NCBI RefSeq assembly: GCF_009184905.1
Contig: NZ_WESC01000016.1
Coordinates: forward strand, 31,690-95,689
Direction of reading: 5' to 3'
Length of the DNA: 64,000 nucleotides
Source: Parvibaculum sedimenti
Lineage (GTDB): Bacteria > Pseudomonadota > Alphaproteobacteria > Parvibaculales > Parvibaculaceae
The translations under genes and the position numbers were made by a program. The notes under the pieces were generated by a model, which saw only the letters and a program-made list of their open reading frames with translations, was not told the origin of the DNA and did not search any database. The first letter of the stretch is position 1. Every line of letters begins with the position of its first letter. Below, piece after piece: positions 8,343 to 16,604 of this stretch.

Positions 8343-9422
8343 ATGAGCTTCAAGGATATGTACGCGATCGCGCTCGATGGCAGCCATTGGGACGTTCCGC
8401 AGAATTACGACGCAATGTTCAACTGGAATTACGACCCCGAACGCAGCGCGATGATGGGGCTCTACCAGAAGGGCAAGGAGATGCAGTGGGATGCCAAGAC
8501 CCGCATCGACTGGACCCAGGAGCTCGACGAGGACAATCCCGAGCAATTGCCCGACGAGATGCTGCCGATCAACGGCATGGCCGCTTTCGAGAAAATGTCG
8601 CGCAAGGAGAAGGCGAATGTCCGGAAGCATTTCCAGGCATGGCAGCTCTCGCAGTTCATGCAGGGCGAGCAGGGCGCGCTGATCTGCACCGCGAAGATCG
8701 TGACGCAGGTGCCGGACATGGACTCGAAGTTCTATGCCTCGACGCAGGTGATCGACGAGGCGCGCCATGTCGAGAGCTACAAGATGCTGCTTTCGAAGTT
8801 CAATCTCGTCTATCCGATGACGAAGCCGCTGCAGACGCTGATCGAGCAGACGCTGCGCGACAGCCGCTGGGACATGACCTATCTCGGCATGCAGGTGGTG
8901 ATTGAAGGTCTTGCGCTCGCGGCCTTCGCGCAGATCCGCGACCACGCGCAGAACCCGCTCGCCGCCTCCGTGAATGCCTATGTCATGCAGGACGAGTCCC
9001 GCCATGTCGCCTTCGGGCGTCTGGCGCTGCGCGACTATTATCCTCAGCTCTCGGAGAAGGAGCGCGACGAGCGCGAGGAATTCCTGCTCGAAGCGAGTTA
9101 TCTCATGCGCGACCGCTTCGACGCCGTCGAGGTCTGGCAGAATCTGGGGCTCGATCCCGTGGAATGCGCGGAGCACATGTATCATTCCGGCTTCATGGCG
9201 AAGTTCCGCTCCTCGCTCTTCCAGCGCATCGTGCCCATTGTGAAAGATGTTGGGCTTTGGGGTTCGCGCATCCGCAAGGGCTATGAGGAAATGGGTGTGA
9301 TCGACTATGCCAAGCAGGATGTCGACGCGATGCAGGCGAATGACGATTTCATCGCCCGCGAATTCGATGCGCGGCGCAAGCACATCGAAAGCGTTGCGGC
9401 CCGCGCTTCCGCTGCCGAATAG
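8343..9422 (+). CDS. Ferritin-like diiron protein (R2/AurF-like fold)
   Basis: A 359-residue cytoplasmic protein with a complete carboxylate-bridged diiron site: E109, then E139xxH142 (IDEARH), E188, then E218xxH221 (QDESRH). This E...ExxH...E...ExxH pattern defines the ribonucleotide-reductase-R2-like/AurF-like ferritin superfamily, whose members are O2-activating oxygenases or oxidases. There is no recognisable specific-function motif. ATG at 8343 is preceded by GGGAGGAGG. It is divergent from ccr and lies between ccr and ecm, so a role linked to that metabolism is possible but unproven. The substrate is unknown. Confidence 0.75.
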   Translation: MSFKDMYAIALDGSHWDVPQNYDAMFNWNYDPERSAMMGLYQKGKEMQWDAKTRIDWTQELDEDNPEQLPDEMLPINGMAAFEKMSRKEKANVRKHFQAWQLSQFMQGEQGALICTAKIVTQVPDMDSKFYASTQVIDEARHVESYKMLLSKFNLVYPMTKPLQTLIEQTLRDSRWDMTYLGMQVVIEGLALAAFAQIRDHAQNPLAASVNAYVMQDESRHVAFGRLALRDYYPQLSEKERDEREEFLLEASYLMRDRFDAVEVWQNLGLDPVECAEHMYHSGFMAKFRSSLFQRIVPIVKDVGLWGSRIRKGYEEMGVIDYAKQDVDAMQANDDFIAREFDARRKHIESVAARASAAE

Positions 9423-9551
9423 GCTTCACTCTGCGCTGGAACGGCTTGGCCGTTCCAGCGTTTGACATGGGAGGGGGCGAGATTTGCCTTGTTCCGGCCA
9501 CAGATTGGCGGGACGCTCCTTCAACGCTCACCCGCAGGGAAGGATTTGCTC

Positions 9552-10016
9552 ATGACCTCCAAATCTCCGACAAGGTTCGTCGCGTTGCTGGCCGCTGCCG
9601 CCATCGTCATGCCGACGCTTGCCTTTGCCGACGATCATCGCCCGCCGCCCGGTCAGGGACAGGGCCAGCCCCAGCATCGCGATATGGAGCGGCGCGATCA
9701 GAACAAGCACCAGAATCGTGACATGCAGCGTCGGCAATCGCGCGACCGGCCAGAATTCCGATATGACGAGTCGCGCTATGCACGCGACTATTACCGCAAG
9801 CCCGGCAACCGCTGGGACGCGCCGCGGGCGCCGCGCGGCTTCGGCTATGGCCACAGGCTGCCGCGCAATTACTGGCACCCCCTGCCGCCCGGCCTTCGCG
9901 GCCATTTCCATCCCCGCCCCGGCTATGACTACTACATGGTCGGCAACGACATCGTGCTCGTGGCGATCGCGACCGGCATCATTGTGGACATCCTCTACAA
10001 CGTGAACCGTTACTGA
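9552..10016 (+). CDS. Secreted RcnB/CigR-family protein
   Basis: A 154-residue exported protein. The signal peptide spans residues 1-25 (cleavage near AFA-DD). A Gln/Arg/Asp/His-rich, highly hydrophilic region follows, then the C-terminal RcnB-like module with a YDYYMVGNDIVLVAIATGII segment. RcnB-type proteins are periplasmic and connected with nickel/cobalt homeostasis in Escherichia coli, while CigR is a Salmonella relative; the role in this organism is not known. ATG at 9552 has a GGAAGGA site upstream. A strong terminator follows the stop codon. Confidence 0.65.
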   Translation: MTSKSPTRFVALLAAAAIVMPTLAFADDHRPPPGQGQGQPQHRDMERRDQNKHQNRDMQRRQSRDRPEFRYDESRYARDYYRKPGNRWDAPRAPRGFGYGHRLPRNYWHPLPPGLRGHFHPRPGYDYYMVGNDIVLVAIATGIIVDILYNVNRY

Positions 10017-10034
10017 GGCACAGGCGCCATTTTC

Positions 10035-10068
10035 GGGGCCCGGGAGCGATCCCGGGCCCCGTCCTTTT
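10035..10068 (+). terminator. Rho-independent terminator after RcnB-like gene
   Basis: A perfect 10-bp stem (GGGGCCCGGG, 10035-10044, with CCCGGGCCCC, 10051-10060) and a 6-nt loop are followed by GTCCTTTT. It separates the RcnB-like gene from ecm; its T-run merges into the dyad at 10065-10081. Confidence 0.75.
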
Positions 10069-10081
10069 GCGCCGCAGCAAA
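10065..10081. promoter_or_regulatory. Dyad TTTTGC-N6-GCAAA upstream of ecm
   Basis: TTTTGCGCCGCAGCAAA ends 50 nt before the ecm ATG and differs from the site at 8201-8217 at only two positions (A/G and T/C, both in the spacer). It is probably a binding site for one regulator of ccr and ecm. The symmetry and the shared sequence are visible; the function is inferred. Confidence 0.6.
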
Positions 10082-10131
10082 GCCTGTGATAAGGCGTTTC
10101 AAGCACAGAACGCAGCGTAAAGGCGAAGAAC

Positions 10132-12126
10132 ATGGCGAAGGACGTAGGCGGCAAGCCGGCCCCGAAGCAGGACCAGCCCTGGATTTTCCGTACCTATGCG
10201 GGCCATTCGACCGCCTCGGCTTCGAACGAGCTTTACCGCACCAATCTGGCCCGCGGGCAGACGGGCCTTTCCGTCGCCTTCGATCTGCCCACCCAGACCG
10301 GCTACGACAGCGACCATGTGCTCGCCAAGGGCGAGGTCGGCAAGGTCGGTGTGCCGATCAGCCATATCGGCGACATGCGGGATCTCTTCCACGACCTTCC
10401 GCTCGACCAGATGAATACGTCGATGACCATCAATGCGACGGCGGCCTGGCTGCTGGCGCTTTACATCGCCGTGGCCGACGAGCAGGGGGCCGACCGCGCC
10501 AAGCTTCAAGGCACGGTGCAGAACGACATCATCAAGGAATATCTCTCGCGTGGCACGTATGTGTTCCCGCCCGAACCCTCGATGCGCCTCATCACGGACA
10601 TCGTCTCCTACACCTATACGCAGGTGCCGAAGTGGAACCCCACCAACGTCTGCTCCTACCATCTGCAGGAAGCAGGTGCGACGCCGGTGCAGGAGCTTGC
10701 CTTCGCGCTCGCCAATGCCATTGCGCTGCTCGACCATGTGAAGGCGAGCGGGCAGGTGCCGCCGTCCGAGTTTCCGCAGGTCGTGGGCCGTATCTCCTTC
10801 TTCGTCAATGCGGGCGTGCGCTTCATCACCGAAATCGCGAAGATGCGAGCCTTCGTCGATCTCTGGGACGAAATTTGCCGTGAGCGCTATGGCGTCACCG
10901 ACGAGAAGCTGCGCCGCTTCCGCTATGGCGTGCAGGTGAATTCGCTCGGCCTCACCGAGCAGCAGCCGGAAAACAACGTCTATCGCATCCTGATCGAGAT
11001 GCTGGCCGTGACGCTGTCGAAAAAGGCCCGCGCCCGCGCCGTGCAATTGCCCGCCTGGAACGAGGCGCTCGGCCTGCCGCGCCCCTGGGACCAGCAATGG
11101 TCGCTGCGCGCGCAGCAGATTCTCGCTTATGAGACGGACCTTCTTCAGTATCAGGACATTTTCGACGGCAGCCATGTCATGGACGCCAAGGTCGAGGCGC
11201 TGAAGGCGGAAGCGCGCGAGGAACTGAAGCGCATCGAAGACATGGGTGGCGCTATCGCGGCCATCGAAACCGCCTATATGAAGGAACAGCTCGTCGCCTC
11301 GAACTCGGCGCGGCTTGCCGCCATCGAGGCGGGCGAGCAGAAGGTCATCGGCGTCAACGCCTTTGTCGAGACGGCGCCGTCTCCGCTCGCGACCGGTGAA
11401 GGCTCGATCCTCACCGTCTCGCATGATGTCGAGGAGCACCAGATCGCCCGGCTCAAGGAATGGCGCCGCATGCGCGACAATGAGGCCGTGGAAGCTGCGC
11501 TCGCCGAACTTCGCCGGGCGGCGAAGGAAGGCCGCAACATCATGGAGCCCTCGATTGCCTGCGCGAAGGCCGGCGTCACCACGGGCGAATGGGGCACGGC
11601 GCTCCGCTCGATCTTCGGCGAATACCGCGCGCCGACGGGCGTTTCCCGCGCCGTGCGCAACGACGCGCCGGAACTCGACCATGTGCGTGGCATGGTCGAT
11701 GCTGTTTCGAAGAAGCTCGGCCGCCGCCTCAAGTTTCTTGTCGGCAAGCCAGGCCTCGACGGTCATTCGAATGGCGCCGAGCAGATCGCCGTCCGCGCAC
11801 GCGACTGCGGCATGGATGTCGTCTATGACGGCATCCGCCTCACGCCCGCTGAAATCGTGGAAGCCGCCCGGGAGGGCCGCGTCCATGTGCTCGGCCTGTC
11901 GATCCTGTCGGGCAGCCACATTCCGCTCGTCACTGAAGTCATGGCGCGGCTGAAGGGGGAGGGGATCAATATCCCCGTCGTCGTCGGCGGTATCATTCCG
12001 CAAGACGATGCCGAAAAGCTCCGCGCCGCGGGCGTCGCCGCCGTTTACACGCCCAAGGACTTCCAGATCACAGACATCATGGCCGATGTCGTGCAGCTGG
12101 TGGACGCGGACGCCGACGCGGCGTAG
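10132..12126 (+). CDS. ecm: Ethylmalonyl-CoA mutase (adenosylcobalamin-dependent)
   Basis: Converts (2R)-ethylmalonyl-CoA to (2S)-methylsuccinyl-CoA, the substrate of Mcd. The 664-residue protein has an N-terminal mutase TIM barrel (FDLPTQTGYDSDH near residues 56-68 and NVCSYHLQEAG for substrate binding) and a C-terminal cobalamin domain with D543xH545xxG548 (LDGHSNG). Length and sequence match MeaA/Ecm rather than methylmalonyl-CoA mutase large subunits (about 720 aa). The ATG at 10132 follows AAGGCGAAGA. Ccr and Mcd in the same window make the assignment secure. The AEC transporter gene follows after 31 nt on the same strand. Confidence 0.95.
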   Translation: MAKDVGGKPAPKQDQPWIFRTYAGHSTASASNELYRTNLARGQTGLSVAFDLPTQTGYDSDHVLAKGEVGKVGVPISHIGDMRDLFHDLPLDQMNTSMTINATAAWLLALYIAVADEQGADRAKLQGTVQNDIIKEYLSRGTYVFPPEPSMRLITDIVSYTYTQVPKWNPTNVCSYHLQEAGATPVQELAFALANAIALLDHVKASGQVPPSEFPQVVGRISFFVNAGVRFITEIAKMRAFVDLWDEICRERYGVTDEKLRRFRYGVQVNSLGLTEQQPENNVYRILIEMLAVTLSKKARARAVQLPAWNEALGLPRPWDQQWSLRAQQILAYETDLLQYQDIFDGSHVMDAKVEALKAEAREELKRIEDMGGAIAAIETAYMKEQLVASNSARLAAIEAGEQKVIGVNAFVETAPSPLATGEGSILTVSHDVEEHQIARLKEWRRMRDNEAVEAALAELRRAAKEGRNIMEPSIACAKAGVTTGEWGTALRSIFGEYRAPTGVSRAVRNDAPELDHVRGMVDAVSKKLGRRLKFLVGKPGLDGHSNGAEQIAVRARDCGMDVVYDGIRLTPAEIVEAAREGRVHVLGLSILSGSHIPLVTEVMARLKGEGINIPVVVGGIIPQDDAEKLRAAGVAAVYTPKDFQITDIMADVVQLVDADADAA

Positions 12127-12157
12127 GTCTGCCGCCCCTCCTGCCCGGAAAGTTCCC

Positions 12158-13102
12158 ATGGGATATGCGTTGAGCCTTGTCCTGCCGATCTTCGGCGTGA
12201 TCGGTCTGGGCTATATGGCCGTGCGGTTGCGTGTCCTGAGCGATGCGGCGATTGACGGGCTCGACGCCTATGTCTTCACCTTCGGCATTCCCTTTCTTCT
12301 GTTTCGCAATATCGCGCGGACGGCGATGCCGGATGCGCTGCCCTGGGGCCTATGGCTTTCCTATTACGGCGCGATGCTCGGTGTCTGGCTCCTGGGTTCG
12401 CTCATCGCCCGCTATGCGCTGAAGAAGAATTTCGGCGAAGCGATCATCATCGGCTTCGGCGGCGGGCAGGGGAATGTCGCCATGCTCGGTATCCCGATCA
12501 TCCTGACTGGCTTCGGAGATGCGGCGGGCGTGCCGCTCTTTCTGCTGCTTGCCTTTCACGGCCTCATTCTCATCACGACGGCGACCTTCCTGCTTGAAAT
12601 GGCGCAACTGCCCGAAGGCCAGCAGGTGCCGGTCCGGCGCATCCTGATGAACGGGCTGATGGGGTCGCTGAAGAACCCGATCATCATCGGACTTGGCCTG
12701 GGTCTCATTTATGGCCGCTTCGGCGTGCCATTGCCGGGCCCGGTCGACGCAACCGTCGAGATGATGAGCAAGACCGGTATTCCTTGTGCGCTTTTCGTAC
12801 TCGGCGGAATGCTCACGCGCTATCACCTGCGAGCAGCCATCGCGACGGCCAGCATGACGGCGACGTTCAAGCTCGTCGTGCATCCGCTGTTGGTTTTCGT
12901 GATGACCGATTTCGTCTTCGGCCTGCCGCCGCTCTGGGTTGCGGTTGCAACGGTGCTGGCAGGTATGCCCACGGGCGTCTATTCGTCGATCCTTGCGGGC
13001 CGCTATCGCATGGCGCCTGCCACGGCGTCGAGCGCCGTTCTGATCTCGACGGCGACAAGCGCGATCACGCTGACGCTTCTGCTCAACTACTTCAGGCCCT
13101 GA
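12158..13102 (+). CDS. AEC-family transporter
   Basis: A 314-residue membrane protein with about ten helices and the auxin-efflux-carrier fold. It begins with LVLPIFGVIGLGYMAVR and has a conserved FGGGQGNVAMLGIPI crossover region in the first half and LAGMPTGVYSSILA in the second. AEC members move organic acids such as malate or malonate, so export or uptake of a pathway dicarboxylate would suit its place behind ecm, but that is only context. The start is ATG 12158 with a weak GGAAAG site; starts further upstream lie inside ecm. Confidence 0.8.
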   Translation: MGYALSLVLPIFGVIGLGYMAVRLRVLSDAAIDGLDAYVFTFGIPFLLFRNIARTAMPDALPWGLWLSYYGAMLGVWLLGSLIARYALKKNFGEAIIIGFGGGQGNVAMLGIPIILTGFGDAAGVPLFLLLAFHGLILITTATFLLEMAQLPEGQQVPVRRILMNGLMGSLKNPIIIGLGLGLIYGRFGVPLPGPVDATVEMMSKTGIPCALFVLGGMLTRYHLRAAIATASMTATFKLVVHPLLVFVMTDFVFGLPPLWVAVATVLAGMPTGVYSSILAGRYRMAPATASSAVLISTATSAITLTLLLNYFRP

Positions 13103-13105
13103 CGC

Positions 13106-14131
13106 TCAGGCCGCGACCGTGGCCTCGCTGGTCGGCGCCTGCGGTTTCAGGCGGAAGGCTTGCGGGCGCACGAAGAAGAAGGCGAGCGGCGTATCCTTCA
13201 CGATGCGATAGGCAAGAAGCGGCGTGCCGACTGCCATGACGATACAGGCGAGCGTGAGCAGATCGCCATTCGTGACGCCGAGCTTCAGCAGGGCGATGCG
13301 CGTCGCTGCCATGGGCAGGAAGAAGGCGAGGAAGACATAGAGCGAGCGCGAACCGATATAGGTGAGCGGCGCGCCCCAGCCCCGTGCGACCAGCATCGCG
13401 ACGAGCATCAGCGTCGCCGCGCCGCCGACATAGCCCGTCAGCAATTCCATCGCGCGGATGTCGACCGCGCCTGAAAAAACGATGATCCCCACCGCAACGA
13501 ACATCGTCGCGCTTGCGCCAAGGGCTGCCGCCACATGCGTCCGCGCCCATTCCGCCATCTGGAAGATGTAAGGCGCGCCATAGACGCCTGAGACGAAGAA
13601 GATGAAGCGGTGCGCGAATTCGTCGGGGATAGTCCATCCTGTGTTGAGGTTCGAGAAATAGAGCGCCAGTGCGAGGCCGATGACGATGGGCTTCGCCACG
13701 TCGCGCAGGAGGCGCATCAGCACGAAGAAGATGCTCAGCGCATAGATGAACCAGAGCAGTCCGAAAGGCTCGAAGGGGATGAGCAGCAGATCCCTGTAGG
13801 TGACAGCCCATTCGCTGTCATGCGGCAGTACGATCTTGAGCCCGATCTGGATGACGGACCAGAGCAGGTAGAAATAGACGAAGTGCAGCACCTTGCCGTC
13901 GATGAAGCTCCTGAGGTCGCTCCGCAGCGCGCGCATGGCGAAGAGCCCCGCGACGAGGAAGAAAAGCGGCATTCGGAAGGGAATGGTGAACTCGCAAAGG
14001 ATGTTGAAGAGATAAGGCACGTGGTTGAGCGCCACCGCGTCGTTATAGGTCGCGTGCTTCATCACCACGAGTGTCATTGTGAGACCCTTGGCGGCGTCGA
14101 CCCAGTCGATACGTGGCTTTGTGGCGGTCAT
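13106..14131 (-). CDS. Acyltransferase family 3 membrane protein
   Basis: A 341-residue protein with about ten transmembrane helices and the acyltransferase_3 (OafA/OpgC-like) signature. It opens with RIDWVDAAKGLTMTLVVMKH, whose final His is the conserved catalytic-type residue in helix 1, followed by FRMPLFFLVAGLFA. Such enzymes transfer acetyl or succinyl groups to cell-surface glycans. It converges on the AEC transporter with a 3-nt gap, and no glycan-synthesis genes are nearby, so the acceptor is unknown. ATG 14131 is preceded by GGGGAG. Confidence 0.8.
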   Translation of the reverse strand: MTATKPRIDWVDAAKGLTMTLVVMKHATYNDAVALNHVPYLFNILCEFTIPFRMPLFFLVAGLFAMRALRSDLRSFIDGKVLHFVYFYLLWSVIQIGLKIVLPHDSEWAVTYRDLLLIPFEPFGLLWFIYALSIFFVLMRLLRDVAKPIVIGLALALYFSNLNTGWTIPDEFAHRFIFFVSGVYGAPYIFQMAEWARTHVAAALGASATMFVAVGIIVFSGAVDIRAMELLTGYVGGAATLMLVAMLVARGWGAPLTYIGSRSLYVFLAFFLPMAATRIALLKLGVTNGDLLTLACIVMAVGTPLLAYRIVKDTPLAFFFVRPQAFRLKPQAPTSEATVAA

Positions 14132-14236
14132 TTACCATGCTCCCCGTGGTTCCCCGTCCCCGGATGGGACGCAGGCTGCGGCTTTCGAACCTTGGGAGCA
14201 GGAAGCGGGCCAGAGAGCGGCCGGAGGAGAGGGAGG

Positions 14237-15145
14237 CTAGATACCGGCGAGACGGTGCACTTCGGCGGGCGTGATGCCATGGGCCCGCAATTCGCGGAGC
14301 CCCATATCCTTGGCGCTCTTGGAAAGGCGGCGGCCCGTCTCGTCGCGCACCAGCGGGTGATGGCGATAACGCGGCTCGGGCAGGCCGAGCAGCACTTGCA
14401 GGATGCGATGAACATAGGTTGCGGGGAAGAGATCCTGCCCGCGCGTGACGCAGGTAACGCCCTGAATGGCGTCATCCACGGTGACGGCGAGATGATAGCT
14501 CGTCGGCACATCCTTTCGCGCAATGACGACATCGCCGAAGAGCATGGGGTCGATGGGGAGCCGTCCGTGCTGGCCGCGGGGCCCGCCCGCTTCTTCGAGG
14601 AAGGTGAGGGGACCGCCTGCCTTTTCCTCGGCCAGCGCAAGGGCCTTTTCCATGTCGAGCCGCCATGCATAGGAGCGGCCTTCCCACATCAGACGATTGA
14701 GCTCGGCGGGGTCGATATCCTTGTAAAGGCCGGGATAGACCGGCGCGCCATCGGGATCGACCGGCCAGCGCGCATGGCCGATGCCGGAGGCCTCAATGGC
14801 GTCGTGGATTTCCTTGCGCGTCGCGAAGCAGGGATAGACGACTTTCATGTCGCGCAGGCGTTTCAGCGCCGCTTCGTAATCGTCGAAATGCTCCGACTGG
14901 CGGCGCACCGGGCGCTCCCAGTCGAGGCCGAGCCATGCGAGGTCTTCATAGATGCCTTGCTCATATTCGGGGCGGCAGCGGCCGACATCTATGTCTTCGA
15001 TGCGGAGCAGGAAGCGCCCGCCGAGCGACTTCGCGGTCTCATAGGCGAAGATCGCCGAATAGGCATGGCCAAGATGCAGCCAGCCATTGGGGCTCGGCGC
15101 AAAGCGGATGACGTCACGCTTCTTCTCTCCACCGTCGAGCGCCAT
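14237..15145 (-). CDS. gluQ: Glutamyl-Q tRNA(Asp) synthetase
   Basis: Attaches glutamate to the queuosine base at position 34 of tRNA(Asp). The 302-residue protein is a truncated class I GluRS lacking the anticodon-binding domain. The HIGH motif is HLGH at residues 24-27 after RFAPSPNGW, and the KMSKS-type loop is RLSKS near the C-terminus (residues about 278-282). The length fits GluQRS rather than GltX (about 470 aa). It is divergent from the esterase gene at 15219, 73 nt apart. Confidence 0.92.
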   Translation of the reverse strand: MALDGGEKKRDVIRFAPSPNGWLHLGHAYSAIFAYETAKSLGGRFLLRIEDIDVGRCRPEYEQGIYEDLAWLGLDWERPVRRQSEHFDDYEAALKRLRDMKVVYPCFATRKEIHDAIEASGIGHARWPVDPDGAPVYPGLYKDIDPAELNRLMWEGRSYAWRLDMEKALALAEEKAGGPLTFLEEAGGPRGQHGRLPIDPMLFGDVVIARKDVPTSYHLAVTVDDAIQGVTCVTRGQDLFPATYVHRILQVLLGLPEPRYRHHPLVRDETGRRLSKSAKDMGLRELRAHGITPAEVHRLAGI

Positions 15146-15218
15146 TGAAAGCTCCGTTTCCCGGCCTACACTCGGCCCTCCTTATAGACGAAGTGCGCGA
15201 CGCGAACGAGGATCGGGA

Positions 15219-15872
15219 ATGGCGATATTGACGGGACCTTCGGTGACGGCGGCAAGCGGCAAGGCGGAACAGCTCGTGATCCTCGCGCATGGGTATGGCG
15301 CGGACGGCAACGATCTCATCGGCCTTGCGCCCTATTGGCAGAAGCTCATGCCCAATGCTGCCTTCGTCGCGCCCAATGCGCCGGAGCGTTGCGATGTCGG
15401 CTTTGGCTATCAGTGGTTTCCGATTTCGCGGCTCGATCCGGACGAGATCATGCGCGGCATTCTCGGCGCGGCGCCGATTTTCGACCGCTTCATCGACGAG
15501 GAGCTTGAGCGCCGCGGGCTCGACGAGTCGCAGCTCGCGCTGGTGGGTTTCAGCCAGGGTACGATGATGTCGCTTCATGTCGGGCTCCGGCGCCGGAAAG
15601 CGCCCGTCGCAATCCTTGGCTATTCGGGCGCACTTGCGGGCGGGGAGAGGCTCGAAGCTGAAATGACCTGCCGTCCGCCGGTTTTCCTCATCCACGGTGA
15701 CATGGACGATTTGCTGCCCGTCTCGCGCATGTATGACGCGGCCGAGACGCTGGGCGCGGCGGGGCTTTCCGTCCGCTGGCATGTCTCGCGCGGGCTTGGC
15801 CACGGCATCGACCCCGAAGGTCTCGAACTCGGCGGGCAGTTTCTCAAAGATGCCTTTGCTGCGGCGGTTTGA
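15219..15872 (+). CDS. Carboxylesterase/phospholipase-family alpha/beta hydrolase
   Basis: A 217-residue cytoplasmic serine hydrolase of the YpfH/acyl-protein-thioesterase family. The catalytic Ser is in GFSQGTM, the Asp in HGDMDDLLPV and the His in GLGHGID, in the usual order and spacing; LAHGYGADGNDLIGLAPYW forms the oxyanion-hole region. The start is ATG 15219 with AGGA upstream; an earlier in-frame start would overlap gluQ. The substrate is probably a medium-chain carboxylester or S-acylated protein, not more specific than that. Confidence 0.85.
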   Translation: MAILTGPSVTAASGKAEQLVILAHGYGADGNDLIGLAPYWQKLMPNAAFVAPNAPERCDVGFGYQWFPISRLDPDEIMRGILGAAPIFDRFIDEELERRGLDESQLALVGFSQGTMMSLHVGLRRRKAPVAILGYSGALAGGERLEAEMTCRPPVFLIHGDMDDLLPVSRMYDAAETLGAAGLSVRWHVSRGLGHGIDPEGLELGGQFLKDAFAAAV

Positions 15873-15986
15873 GGTTTCGGGAATAGCTCAAGTGGCTTCA
15901 CAAAGCCGTTGCACTAGATATAGTAAGGTTAGTGACAATTCGGGACGCAGTCCTTGTCTGGACCGATGCGATCCCAGGAGGGCAGC

Positions 15987-16547
15987 GTGCACGGTTCGTT
16001 TGCCAATCCGGATAGTTGTCCGGCCCTGGTGCTGAATGCGGATTACAGGCCGCTCAGCTATTACCCTCTCTCGCTCTGGTCCTGGCAGGACACGATCAAG
16101 GCGGTCTTCATGGACCGCGTGAATATCGTGTCGAGCTACGAGACATATGTCCGTTCGCCGAGCTTCGAGATGCAGCTGCCGAGCGTCGTCTCGCTCAAAT
16201 CCTATGTGAAGCCCGCGCGCTACCCTGCCTTCACGCGCTTCAACCTCTTCCTGCGCGACCGCTTCTCCTGCCAATATTGCGGACACCGCCATGATCTCAC
16301 CTTCGATCATGTGATCCCGCGCTCGCGCGGCGGGCAGACGACGTGGGAAAATGTGGTCGCCGCCTGCGCGCCCTGCAATCTCAGGAAGGGCGGGCTCATG
16401 CCCGCGCAGGCCGAGATGTTCCCGATGCAGAAGCCCTATCGGCCGAGCGTCACCGATCTGCACAAGAACGGGCGGCACTTCCCGCCGAACTATCTGCATG
16501 AGAGCTGGCAGGACTATCTTTACTGGGATAGCGAGCTGGAGCCGTGA
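15987..16547 (+). CDS. HNH endonuclease domain protein
   Basis: A 186-residue protein of an HNH family I recognise as common in alphaproteobacteria. The C-terminal half holds the zinc-binding CQYC pair, the HNH core FDHVIPRSRGG and the second Cys pair CAPC, all intact. The N-terminal part (CPALVLNADYRPLSYYPLS) is family-specific. I chose GTG 15987 because AGGAGGG lies just upstream (15976-15982); ATG 15966 would place that ribosome site inside the gene. There is no restriction-methylation partner or mobile element nearby, so a housekeeping nucleic-acid role is more likely than selfish mobility. Confidence 0.82.
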   Translation: MHGSFANPDSCPALVLNADYRPLSYYPLSLWSWQDTIKAVFMDRVNIVSSYETYVRSPSFEMQLPSVVSLKSYVKPARYPAFTRFNLFLRDRFSCQYCGHRHDLTFDHVIPRSRGGQTTWENVVAACAPCNLRKGGLMPAQAEMFPMQKPYRPSVTDLHKNGRHFPPNYLHESWQDYLYWDSELEP

Positions 16548-16604
16548 TTCCATTGATGCGGGGCGCTTGCGCCGCATGACTCAATATAGTCGAAAGAAGA
16601 GAGA

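Noticed and set aside
1718..12126. One ethylmalonyl-CoA operon
   Set aside because: Genes are on both strands with convergent stops (6751/6754), a terminator before ecm and unrelated genes between, so at least three transcripts are needed.
10099..12159. 686-codon open frame antisense to ecm
   Set aside because: It mirrors a well-identified gene; long antisense frames are common in GC-rich DNA, and its translation is Arg/His/Asp-rich without family features.
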